Shown here: positions 46,812 through 55,457 of the stretch, piece by piece
Position numbering within the stretch: position 1 is the first letter of the stretch
Layout of the letters: the number at the start of each line of letters is the position of its first letter
Assembly: GCA_031256825.1 (NCBI GenBank)
Contig: JAIRPV010000004.1
Span: 17,402 to 81,401, forward strand
From: Oscillospiraceae bacterium
GTDB lineage: Bacteria; Bacillota; Clostridia; Oscillospirales; Acutalibacteraceae
DNA length: 64,000 nt
Reading direction: 5' to 3'
Position numbers and translations under genes: made by a program
Notes under the pieces: model-generated
Told to the model about the DNA's origin: nothing
Database searches by the model: none
Seen by the model: the letters and a program-made list of their open reading frames with translations, nothing else

Positions 46812-48716
46812 ATGAATTCCAACCTTCCCCAGCTGCGCAAAAAAGCGCTCACCCTGCCCCAGCTGCCCGGCGTTTATCTGATGAAGGACAGCCAGGGCGG
46901 CGTATTATACGTGGGCAAAGCCCGAAGCCTGCGCGGCCGCGTCAGCCAATATTTTGGGGCCGACGGCTCCCACGGCCACGCCGCCATCGCTTATGGCCTT
47001 GACCATGTGGCCGATTTTGATTATATCGTCGTCAGCTCCGAGCACGAAGCCCTCGTGCTGGAAAATTCGCTCATCAAGCAGCACGCGCCGAAATATAATA
47101 TTCTGCTCAAAGACGGCAAGGGCCACCGCTATGTCCGCGTCACCCGCGAGGAATACCCCCGATTGAGCTATGCCCTGCAAAAGCGCGACGACGGCGCGCT
47201 CTATCTTGGCCCCTATACCAGCGCCTATGCCGTGAAGCTGGCCGTAGAAGAGGTGCAGCAGATCTTCCGGCTGCCAACATGCAGCAGGCAATTCCCTCGC
47301 GATATCGGCCGGGGGCGGCCCTGCCTGCAATTTTTTATTGAGCGCTGCTCCGGCGTTTGCGCAAAAAAAATCAGCAAAGAGTCCTATGCGCAAAGCGTCG
47401 CCGAAGCGGTCGATTTCCTGCGCCACGGCAGCGCCCAAAGCGAAAAAAAGTTGCGGCGCGAAATGGAAGAAGCGTCGGAGCAGCTTCAATTCGAGCGCGC
47501 GGCCCGCTGCCGGGATCTGCTGCGCGCCATGGAGCAGATCAAGGCGCGGCAATCCGTGGTCAGCGTCGCCGTGGAAGAGCAGGATGTGTTTGCCCTTGCC
47601 GCGGAGCAAACCCAGGCCTGCTGGATGGTTTTACGCTTCGCCGGAGGAAAATTATACGACAGCGAACACTTTTTTCTGGAGGCAATCGACAGAAAACAGG
47701 GAACGGAGATCGCCGCTTCCCCGGAAGCCGCTTTGCGGCAGGAACTGCTGGAACGCTACTATACCATGCGCGGCGACAACCTTCCAAAGCGCGTTTTGCT
47801 GGATGCAGAAGTGGCGGATCAACAATTGCTGGAAGAATGGCTCAGCGGCAAAGCCGGGCACAAAGTCAGCATTCTGGTTGGGCAAAAGGGCGAACCCGCG
47901 CGGCTGCTCGCGCTTTGCCGCCAGAACGCGCTGGAACAGCTGGCGCACCGCACGGGCCGTCAGAGCAAAAGCATCGCCGCCCTCGAAGAACTCGCGAAAC
48001 TTCTCGACCTGCCCGCCCCGCCCGCCTATATTGAGGCCTACGATATTTCCCACACCGCCGGGGCCGACAACGTTGCGGGCATGGTCGTCTTCCAAAACGG
48101 CGCGCCGCTGAAATCGGCATACAAACGCTTCGCGGTCAAGGGCTTTTCCGGCCAGGATGACTACGCCTCCATGGCCGAGGTGTTGTCCCGGCGCTTGCGG
48201 CGTTATACCGAACAAAAAGAGTCCGGCGAAGGCTTTGGCCGCCTGCCGGATCTGATTTTGCTCGACGGCGGGCTGGGGCAAGTGCATGCCGTGGAACCTG
48301 TTCTGCAACAGTTTGGTTTGGATATCCCTCTCTTTGGCATGGTGAAAGACAGCAAACACCGCACCCGCGCCATCCAGGCAGGCAGCAAAGAAATCGCGTT
48401 TGGCCAAACCAGCCGGGCGTTTTCTCTGGTAACTCAAATTCAGGATGAAGTGCACCGCTTTGCGATTGCCTATCATCACCAAAAGCACGGCGCGCGCGCG
48501 CTGGATTCGGAACTCACCCAGATCCCCGGCATCGGCCCTGCCCGCGCAAAGGCTCTGCTCAGCGGCCTGAAAACCATGAAAGCTATCCGCGCCGCGGCGC
48601 AGGAAGAGCTTGCCGCCCTGCCGGGCATGAACGCCGCCGCCGCAAAAGCGGTCTGGAACACATACCATACAGGAGGCAGGGATCAGGAGGCAGGAAGCAG
48701 GAACAGGGGCCGATAG
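46812..48716 (+). CDS. uvrC: Excinuclease ABC subunit C
   Basis: LPQLPGVYLMKDSQGGVLYVGKARSLRGRVSQYF; IEAYDISHTAGADNVAGMVVF; C-terminal HhH; tail RDQEAGSRNRGR encoded by repeat. Confidence 0.95.
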   Translation: MNSNLPQLRKKALTLPQLPGVYLMKDSQGGVLYVGKARSLRGRVSQYFGADGSHGHAAIAYGLDHVADFDYIVVSSEHEALVLENSLIKQHAPKYNILLKDGKGHRYVRVTREEYPRLSYALQKRDDGALYLGPYTSAYAVKLAVEEVQQIFRLPTCSRQFPRDIGRGRPCLQFFIERCSGVCAKKISKESYAQSVAEAVDFLRHGSAQSEKKLRREMEEASEQLQFERAARCRDLLRAMEQIKARQSVVSVAVEEQDVFALAAEQTQACWMVLRFAGGKLYDSEHFFLEAIDRKQGTEIAASPEAALRQELLERYYTMRGDNLPKRVLLDAEVADQQLLEEWLSGKAGHKVSILVGQKGEPARLLALCRQNALEQLAHRTGRQSKSIAALEELAKLLDLPAPPAYIEAYDISHTAGADNVAGMVVFQNGAPLKSAYKRFAVKGFSGQDDYASMAEVLSRRLRRYTEQKESGEGFGRLPDLILLDGGLGQVHAVEPVLQQFGLDIPLFGMVKDSKHRTRAIQAGSKEIAFGQTSRAFSLVTQIQDEVHRFAIAYHHQKHGARALDSELTQIPGIGPARAKALLSGLKTMKAIRAAAQEELAALPGMNAAAAKAVWNTYHTGGRDQEAGSRNRGR

Positions 48717-49057
48717 GGAGTAGGGATTAGGAAGTAGGAATTAGGGAAGCGTATCCCCTACTCCCTACTCCCTAATTCCTATCTCGTCCCTGTCTCCTGC
48801 TCCCTACTCCCTAATTCCTATCTCGTCCCTGCCTCCTGCTCCCTACTCCCTAATTCCTATCTCGTCCCTGCCTCCTACTTCCTGCTCCCTAATTCCTATC
48901 TCGTCCCTATCTCCTACTTCCTAATCCCTACTTCCTATCGGCCCCTATCCCTGCCTCCTACTTCCTGCTCCCTAATTCCTATCTCGTCCCTACTTCCTAA
49001 TCCCTAATTCCTATCGGCCCCTGTTCCTGCCTCCTGCCTCCTGATCCCTGCCTCCTG
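48670..49057. repeat. CCCTA/TAGGG-type low-complexity island bounded by a ~68-bp near-perfect inverted repeat
   Basis: Left arm caggaggcagggatcaggaggcaggaagcaggaacaggggccgataggg... (48670-~48740); right arm is its reverse complement (~48987-49057). Confidence 0.92.
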
Positions 49058-50100
49058 ATAAGTCCGCCGCCCAGCACATATTCCCCGTCATAGAGCACAA
49101 CGGCCTGCCCGGGCGTAATGGCTCGCTGGGGTTCGTCGAACAAAATGCGCAAGCTGCACTCCCCCGTCTGCTCCGCCGTAGCCCACTGCTCCGGCTGCCG
49201 GTAGCGGATTTTTACTTTGCACCGGGTGGGCCGCGCCAACTGATCCACGGCAATCAGGTTGATATCGTGCGCCGTCAGCTCCCGGGCATACAGCAGATCT
49301 TCGTCCCCCACAACAACCGTGTTGCTCTCCGGCCGCACCGCGCAAACATAGCCCGGCCGGGGCAAGGCCAGCCCCAGCCCCTTCCGCTGCCCCAGCGTGT
49401 AGCGCGCCGCGCCCCTGTGCCGCCCCAGCACATGCCCATCCGGATCGACGAACGCGCCGGTTTTCAGCGGCTGGCCCAAATAGCGCTCAATAAACGCGCC
49501 GTAGTCGCCGTCCGGCACAAAGCAAATGTCCTGGCTGTCGCGTTTGTGCGCGTTGAGCAGCCCCCGCGTTTCCGCCAGCGCGCGCGTTTGCGCCTTTGTC
49601 ATATCCCCCAGCGGAAAATGCGTGTGCGCCAGCTGCCCCTGCGTCAGCGCGTAGAGCACATAGCTCTGGTCTTTGTTCGCGTCCGCCCCGCGCCGCAGCT
49701 GCCACCGGCCGTCGAATTCCCGCCGGACATAGTGCCCCGTGGCAATCCCGTCGTATTCCAGCGTTCGCGCCCGCTCCAGCAGCGCGCTGAATTTGATGTA
49801 TTTGTTGCAGTCAATGCAGGGGTTCGGCGTTTCGCCTTTCAGGTACCCCTCAACAAACCGGCGGATCACCGCATCCTCAAATTGGCGCGTGAAAGAAAAC
49901 ACATAAAACGGCAGCCCCAGCTTTTGCGCGGCGGCGCGCGCGTCCTCCGCGTCCGCCAGCGAACAGCACGTGCGCGATCCCGGCGCAAGGGCGTCCGCGC
50001 CCGCGAACAATTTTAAATGCACGCCCGCGCAGGCGTGCCCCTGTTCCGCCAGCAGCGCCGCCGCCGCCGCGCTGTCCACCCCGCCGGACATTGCAACCAT
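48997..50100 (-). CDS. mnmA: tRNA-specific 2-thiouridylase MnmA
   Basis: MVAMSGGVDSAAAAALL; NPCIDCNKYIKF; GATGHYVRR-like IATGHYVRR; C-terminal tail encoded by repeat. Confidence 0.95.
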   Translation of the reverse strand: MVAMSGGVDSAAAAALLAEQGHACAGVHLKLFAGADALAPGSRTCCSLADAEDARAAAQKLGLPFYVFSFTRQFEDAVIRRFVEGYLKGETPNPCIDCNKYIKFSALLERARTLEYDGIATGHYVRREFDGRWQLRRGADANKDQSYVLYALTQGQLAHTHFPLGDMTKAQTRALAETRGLLNAHKRDSQDICFVPDGDYGAFIERYLGQPLKTGAFVDPDGHVLGRHRGAARYTLGQRKGLGLALPRPGYVCAVRPESNTVVVGDEDLLYARELTAHDINLIAVDQLARPTRCKVKIRYRQPEQWATAEQTGECSLRILFDEPQRAITPGQAVVLYDGEYVLGGGLIRRQGSGGRRQEQGPIGIRD

Positions 50101-50348
50101 AATTCGTTCCAGCCTGTTTCTCCCCTTTCCCGCCTTTGCGTCGGAAGGCGTTCGGCCCCCCAATGGCTCTGAAGTATATTATACTCCCGGGGCAAAAAGA
50201 AGTCAAGCCCCGCAATTTGCACAGTCTTTTCCACCATACAGATATGACATATAGGAAAAATAGAAAAAGCGCAAAAAGGACTAGCATTTTTCAGCAAAGT
50301 ATGTTATACTATCATAAGAGGCAAATAACGATGAAGGAGGTTCCCGCC

Positions 50349-51539
50349 ATGCAAGTTTATTTCGACAATGCAGCCACCACAAAACTGAGCGCCCGCGCGC
50401 GCGAAAGCATGTTGCGCGTCAGCGATGATATTTTTGGCAATCCCTCCAGCCTGCACGCCTTTGGGCAAGCCGCTTCGTCCGAGCTTCAGCGCGCGCGCGA
50501 AACTGTTGCCCGCTGCCTGAACGCCGCCCCGCGCGAAATTTATTTTACCTCCGGCGGCACGGAAGCGGATAATCAGGCAATTTTTACCTGCGCCGAAATC
50601 GGCGCGGCGAAGGGAAAAAAGCACATCGTATCCACCGCCATTGAACACCACGCCGTTTTGCACTGCCTGGAGCAGCTGGAAAAAGAGCGCGGGTTCCGGA
50701 TCACCCTGCTGCCGGTAGACGAATCGGGCGTTATCAAGCTGCAAGATTTGGAAGCCGCCGTTTGCGACGAAACGTGCCTGGTAACGGTGATGTTCGCCAA
50801 CAACGAAATCGGCACGATACAGCCCGTCGAAGCCGTCGGCCGCTTCTGTCGCGGCAAAAAGATACCCTTCCATTGCGACGCCGTGCAGGCCGTGGGCCAT
50901 GTTCCGGTGGATGTGAAGGCGCTCAGCATCGACTACCTCAGCCTCTCCGGCCACAAATTCCACGGCCCAAAAGGGGTTGGCGCGCTCTATGCCCGGCAGG
51001 GCATGCCGCTGCGCTCGCTGCTGCTGGGCGGCGCGCAGGAACGAAACCGCCGCGCGGGCACCGAAAATCTGCCCGCGATTGCGGGCATGGCGGCCGCGCT
51101 GGAAGAAGCCGTGTCGGAGCTGGGCGAAGTTGGCCCCCGCCTGACGGGCTATCGCGAGAAATTGATCAACGGCCTGCTGAACGTGCAGCGCTCTCATCTC
51201 AATGGCGACCGCGCGCGCCGCTTGCCCGGCAACGTCAATTTTTGCTTCGAAGGCCTTGAGGGCGAGTCGCTCCTGCTGCTGCTGGATCATCGCGGCGTAG
51301 CGGCTTCTTCCGGATCCGCCTGCACCTCCGGCTCCCTTGACCCCAGCCATGTCCTGCTGGCCCTCGGGCGCCCCCACGAAATTGCCCACGGCTCTTTGCG
51401 GCTGACCCTCTCGCGCTACACCACCCAAGAAGAAGTGGACTACACCCTTGCGGTGATCCCCGCCGTTGTGGACTACCTGCGCGATATTTCGCCCGTTTGG
51501 GAACGGATCATGCGGGAAGAACAAGAAAAAGCGCAATGA
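50349..51539 (+). CDS. nifS: Cysteine desulfurase (NifS/IscS family)
   Basis: VYFDNAATTKLS; SLSGHKFHGPKGVGALYA; ASSGSACTSGS. Confidence 0.94.
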   Translation: MQVYFDNAATTKLSARARESMLRVSDDIFGNPSSLHAFGQAASSELQRARETVARCLNAAPREIYFTSGGTEADNQAIFTCAEIGAAKGKKHIVSTAIEHHAVLHCLEQLEKERGFRITLLPVDESGVIKLQDLEAAVCDETCLVTVMFANNEIGTIQPVEAVGRFCRGKKIPFHCDAVQAVGHVPVDVKALSIDYLSLSGHKFHGPKGVGALYARQGMPLRSLLLGGAQERNRRAGTENLPAIAGMAAALEEAVSELGEVGPRLTGYREKLINGLLNVQRSHLNGDRARRLPGNVNFCFEGLEGESLLLLLDHRGVAASSGSACTSGSLDPSHVLLALGRPHEIAHGSLRLTLSRYTTQEEVDYTLAVIPAVVDYLRDISPVWERIMREEQEKAQ

Positions 51540-51598
51540 GCAAACGGGACATCCCCTGCAATCAGAAAAACGGAACATCAGAAAGGAGTTGACCCCTC

Positions 51599-52042
51599 AT
51601 GGCAATGGGTTACAGCGAAAAAGTAATGGATCACTTCATCAATCCCCGCAACGTCGGCGAATTGGAACATCCCGACGGCGTAGGCGAGGTGGGCAACGCC
51701 AAATGCGGCGATATCATGAAAGTTTATCTGCGCGTAGAAAACGGCGTCCTCACAGATGTGAAATTCAAAACCTTTGGCTGCGCTTCGGCTATCGCCACCA
51801 GCTCTATGGCAACGGAGCTGATCAAGGGCCATCCCATTGGCGAAGCCCTTGCGCTGACCAACAAAGCGGTGGTCGAGGCGCTCGACGGCCTGCCCCCCGT
51901 GAAACTGCACTGCTCTGTTCTGGCGGAAGAAGCGGTGAAGGCCGCTATCAAAGATTATTACGACCGCCATCAGGTGCCCTACGACCCCGCGCTGTTCGCC
52001 GATCTGGACGAAGATCCCCACGGCGATCTGGTGGAAGAGTAA
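51599..52042 (+). CDS. iscU: Fe-S scaffold protein IscU/NifU N-terminal family
   Basis: YSEKVMDHFINPRNVGEL; GNAKCGDIMKVYL; FKTFGCASAIATSSMATELIKG; LHCSVLAEEAVKAAI. Confidence 0.94.
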   Translation: MAMGYSEKVMDHFINPRNVGELEHPDGVGEVGNAKCGDIMKVYLRVENGVLTDVKFKTFGCASAIATSSMATELIKGHPIGEALALTNKAVVEALDGLPPVKLHCSVLAEEAVKAAIKDYYDRHQVPYDPALFADLDEDPHGDLVEE

Positions 52043-52123
52043 GCCTTGCGCCCAACAAAAACCAACAGAATAGGAAACGTTGGAATTGCGCGAAACCCGT
52101 CGAAGCACAAAAAAATTTTTTTC

Positions 52124-52152
52124 TTTACAAATTGCTTCGTCCGTGATATAAT
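52124..52152 (+). promoter_or_regulatory. Promoter of rpsO
   Basis: TTTACA, 17-bp spacer, TATAAT. Confidence 0.75.
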
Positions 52153-52237
52153 ATAACCACTGCCGTTCCCCGGCTGTTGGACTCACCGACCGCGGCTGAG
52201 AAACCGGCGCATTTTATTGACGAGGTGAAATCAAACC

Positions 52238-52501
52238 ATGACACAAACCGAAAAGACCGCCATCATCGCCGAATACGCCACCCACGAGGGCGACACCGGC
52301 TCCCCCGAGGTGCAGGTAGCGCTTTTGACCAAGCGCATCAACGACCTGACCGGGCACCTGAAAGTGCACAAAAAAGATCACCACAGCCGCCGCGGGCTGA
52401 TGATGATGATCGGTCATCGCCGCAATTTGCTCACATACCTGCAAAACAACGACATCGAGCGCTACCGCGCTTTGATCGTCCGTTTGGGAATCCGCAAATA
52501 A
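52238..52501 (+). CDS. rpsO: 30S ribosomal protein S15
   Basis: [51 protein letters not shown]. Confidence 0.97.
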   Translation: MTQTEKTAIIAEYATHEGDTGSPEVQVALLTKRINDLTGHLKVHKKDHHSRRGLMMMIGHRRNLLTYLQNNDIERYRALIVRLGIRK

Positions 52502-52511
52502 AACGGCGCCG

Positions 52512-52545
52512 GGGGCAGGGGCTGGAAACATCCCCTGCCTCCTTC
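52512..52545 (+). terminator. Terminator-like hairpin after rpsO
   Basis: GGCAGGGG...CCCCTGCC followed by weak pyrimidine tract. Confidence 0.5.
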
Positions 52546-52563
52546 CTCATTGCAACCATAGAG

Positions 52564-52676
52564 GGAGGATTGTTTTAGCGGTAAATTGAGGAATTGATTT
52601 TTCTCGCCCCCGGCCTTTTGGGGCAGCAAGCGGAGCGGCCGCCTTGATTCCTGAATTTATTGCTAAACCATTCTCC
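52564..52676 (+). promoter_or_regulatory. Long imperfect stem-loop in the pnp leader
   Basis: 52564-52597 pairs with 52644-52676 over ~30 bp, with several G-U wobbles. Confidence 0.7.
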
Positions 52677-52708
52677 TGTCAGTGGAAATATAGGCAAAGG
52701 AGATTTCT

Positions 52709-54916
52709 ATGTTTTTTAAGGAGTTCAAAACCTACGAAACCACCATCGGCGGCAGGCCGTTCCTGGTGGAAGTAGGCAAAATGGCGCAGCTGGCGGGCGG
52801 GGCCTGCATGGTGCGCTATGGCGAAACAAACGTGCTTTGCACCGCAACCATGAGCGCGAAACCGCGCGACGGAATTGATTTTTTCCCGCTTTCTGTCGAT
52901 TTTGAGGAAAAGCTGTATTCTGTCGGCAAAATTCCCGGTTCCTTCCAGCGGCGCGAGGGCCGCGCCAGCGAAAAAGCCGTGTTGGCCAGCCGCGTCATCG
53001 ATCGCCCCATCCGCCCGCTGTTCCCAAAGGATATGCGCAACGACGTGGGCGTGGTGGCAACGGTCATGAGCGTCGATCAGGATTGCCCGCCGGATATGGT
53101 TGCCATGCTGGGGGTGTCCATTGCGCTGAGCATCTCCGAAATCCCGTGGCGCGGGCCAATCGCGGGCGTGAACGTGGGCCTTGTGGATGGCGAATATGTC
53201 GTCAACCCCACCGCGGAGCAGCGCGAAAAAAGCCGCACAAGCCTGGTGGTTGCGAGCACCGCCGAGCTGGTCGCCATGATTGAAGCGGGCGCCTCCGAAG
53301 TGTCCAACGACGAAATGTATGACGCAATTATGTTCGGCCACGAAGAAAACAAGCGTTTGGTGGAATTCATCAACCAAATCGCGGCCGAATGCGGCAAAAC
53401 AAAAATTGATTTCCCCTCCAACGATCCGCCCGCCGACATGTACGAAGAAATCAAGGCCTTCGCGATCGAAGACATCCGCGCGGCGCTCGATACGGACGAC
53501 AAGCGAGTGCGCGACGAGCGCCTGAAGCCGGTGTACGAAAAAGTGCACGCGGCGTTCGACGAAAAATATGCGGACGAGCTGCCAAAAATTGAGGATTGTC
53601 TCTATAAAACGCAAAAATATGTGGTGCGCCGCTGGCTGCTCGACGACGGCAAGCGCGTGGATGGCCGCGGCATCGACGACATCCGCCCGCTCAACGCCGA
53701 AGTGGACTTGCTCGACCGCGTGCACGGCTCCGGCATGTTCACCCGCGGCCAGACACAAGTGCTCACAGCCACAACGCTTGGCCCGATGAGCATGGATCAA
53801 AAGCTTGACGGTATCGACGAAGAAGAAAGCAAGCGGTATATCCATCACTACAATTTCCCCAGCTTTTCCGTGGGCGAAACGCGGCCTTCGCGCGGCCCGG
53901 GCCGCCGCGAAATTGGCCACGGCGCGCTGGCCGAGCGGGCGCTGCTGCCGGTCATTCCCCCGGTGGAAGAGTTCCCCTATGCCATCCGCCTGGTCAGCGA
54001 AGTGCTCAGTTCCAACGGGAGCACGAGCCAGGGGGCCATCTGCGGCAGCACGCTGAGCCTTATGGCGGCGGGCGTGCCCATTAAGGCGCCTGTGGCGGGC
54101 ATTTCCTGCGGGCTTGTTACCGAAGGCGATCGCTTTATGACCATGGTCGACATCCAGGGGCTGGAAGATTTCTTCGGCGACATGGACTTCAAAGTGGCCG
54201 GCACCCACAAAGGCATTACCGCCATCCAGATGGATCTGAAGATCGACGGCCTGACGCCGGCGATCATCCGTGAGGCCCTCGAGAAAACCTACAAAGCGCG
54301 GCTGTATATCCTCGACGACGTCATGCTGCCGGTGATCGCCGAGCCGCGCAAAGAGCTTTCCAAGTGGGCGCCAAAGATGCTGACCACCACAATCCCTGTG
54401 GATAAAATCAGCGAGGTCATTGGCAAGCAGGGCAAGGTGATCCAAAAGATTTGCGCCGAGTGCAACTGCAAAATTGACGTGGAAGAAGACGGAAAAATCT
54501 TTATCTGCTCCACGGATATCGACGACGCGAAGCGCGCCCTGTTTATGGTAGAAACCATTGCCAACGATCCGGAAATCGGCGCGATCTATAAGGGCGTGGT
54601 AACGCGCCTGATGGAGTTCGGCGCGTTTGTTGAGATTGCTCCCGGCAAAGAGGGCCTGGTGCACATCAGCCGCCTGGATATCCGGCGCACCGAGCGCGTG
54701 GAAGACGTCGTGGCCATCGGCGACGAAGTCATCGTTAAGGTCATCGAAATCGACGATCAGGGCCGCCTAAACCTGAGCCGCCGCGATGCGCTGATTGAAG
54801 TGGAAGGCGCCGTGCCTGAAAATACAATTTCCGATCGTCCCCGTCCCCCGCGCCGCGACGGCCCGGGCGGCAGACCCGGCGGCGATCGCAGACCCGGGCC
54901 GAGCGGCAGAAGATAA
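52709..54916 (+). CDS. pnp: Polyribonucleotide nucleotidyltransferase
   Basis: RPH-like domains, KH (TTTIPVDKISEVIGKQGKVIQKI) and S1 domains. Confidence 0.97.
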   Translation: MFFKEFKTYETTIGGRPFLVEVGKMAQLAGGACMVRYGETNVLCTATMSAKPRDGIDFFPLSVDFEEKLYSVGKIPGSFQRREGRASEKAVLASRVIDRPIRPLFPKDMRNDVGVVATVMSVDQDCPPDMVAMLGVSIALSISEIPWRGPIAGVNVGLVDGEYVVNPTAEQREKSRTSLVVASTAELVAMIEAGASEVSNDEMYDAIMFGHEENKRLVEFINQIAAECGKTKIDFPSNDPPADMYEEIKAFAIEDIRAALDTDDKRVRDERLKPVYEKVHAAFDEKYADELPKIEDCLYKTQKYVVRRWLLDDGKRVDGRGIDDIRPLNAEVDLLDRVHGSGMFTRGQTQVLTATTLGPMSMDQKLDGIDEEESKRYIHHYNFPSFSVGETRPSRGPGRREIGHGALAERALLPVIPPVEEFPYAIRLVSEVLSSNGSTSQGAICGSTLSLMAAGVPIKAPVAGISCGLVTEGDRFMTMVDIQGLEDFFGDMDFKVAGTHKGITAIQMDLKIDGLTPAIIREALEKTYKARLYILDDVMLPVIAEPRKELSKWAPKMLTTTIPVDKISEVIGKQGKVIQKICAECNCKIDVEEDGKIFICSTDIDDAKRALFMVETIANDPEIGAIYKGVVTRLMEFGAFVEIAPGKEGLVHISRLDIRRTERVEDVVAIGDEVIVKVIEIDDQGRLNLSRRDALIEVEGAVPENTISDRPRPPRRDGPGGRPGGDRRPGPSGRR

Positions 54917-55063
54917 AAATGCCGCGGCGCATTTGGGCTGCCTGCAACAGCAAGGGGCTTAGCCGGGAATGTTACGCTGAAAGCTGAATTGAACACGCCG
55001 GGGAACCGGCAAAGGCCAGAGCAATGAACTGAATAACGAAGCAATTCATTGCTTTGACAAGCA

Positions 55064-55103
55064 AAAGTCCGCACGGTTCCCATTGACCGTTGCGGACTTT
55101 TAT
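55064..55103. terminator. Bidirectional terminator hairpin downstream of pnp
   Basis: AAAAGTCCGCACGGT...ACCGTTGCGGACTTTT. Confidence 0.8.
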
Positions 55104-55457
55104 TATGTTCGCTTTCGCGCGATACAACTGTATCTTTTTGCCATGTCAGTTCGTGGAACTATCAGCGCCGCAAAACGCTGCCGATCCCCCTTGCGCATTC
55201 CTTCGGCGAAGGCCGAAGCGCGAATATATTACATTGGTAATTTTCCCGGTTCGTCCCCATGTTTTGCCCAAAGACCACTTATTTCTTCCCAGAAGGCGGG
55301 AAGTGCGCTTTTTCACTGCGAATTCCAGCACTTTTCTAGCGAAAAGCGATTGACTATTCAGGTGTCATGGTGTAATATGGTGAAGCAATAAGTGAAGTGC
55401 GGAAAAACCTGAGGATGAAAAATAAACGGGAAAATCCGGCGAAAGGATGGAAAACTG

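Noticed and set aside
48670-49057. Pyrimidine-rich island as CRISPR or VNTR gene
   Set aside because: Units are irregular shuffled 6-8-mers, not repeat-spacer; no ORF or cas genes.
52153-52237. rpsO 5' leader as an S15-binding autoregulatory RNA
   Set aside because: Plausible by analogy with known S15 leaders, but I could not fit a specific published architecture by eye; needs Infernal.
52679-54664. 661-aa ORF antisense to pnp
   Set aside because: His/Arg-rich shadow frame over a clearly coding PNPase gene.
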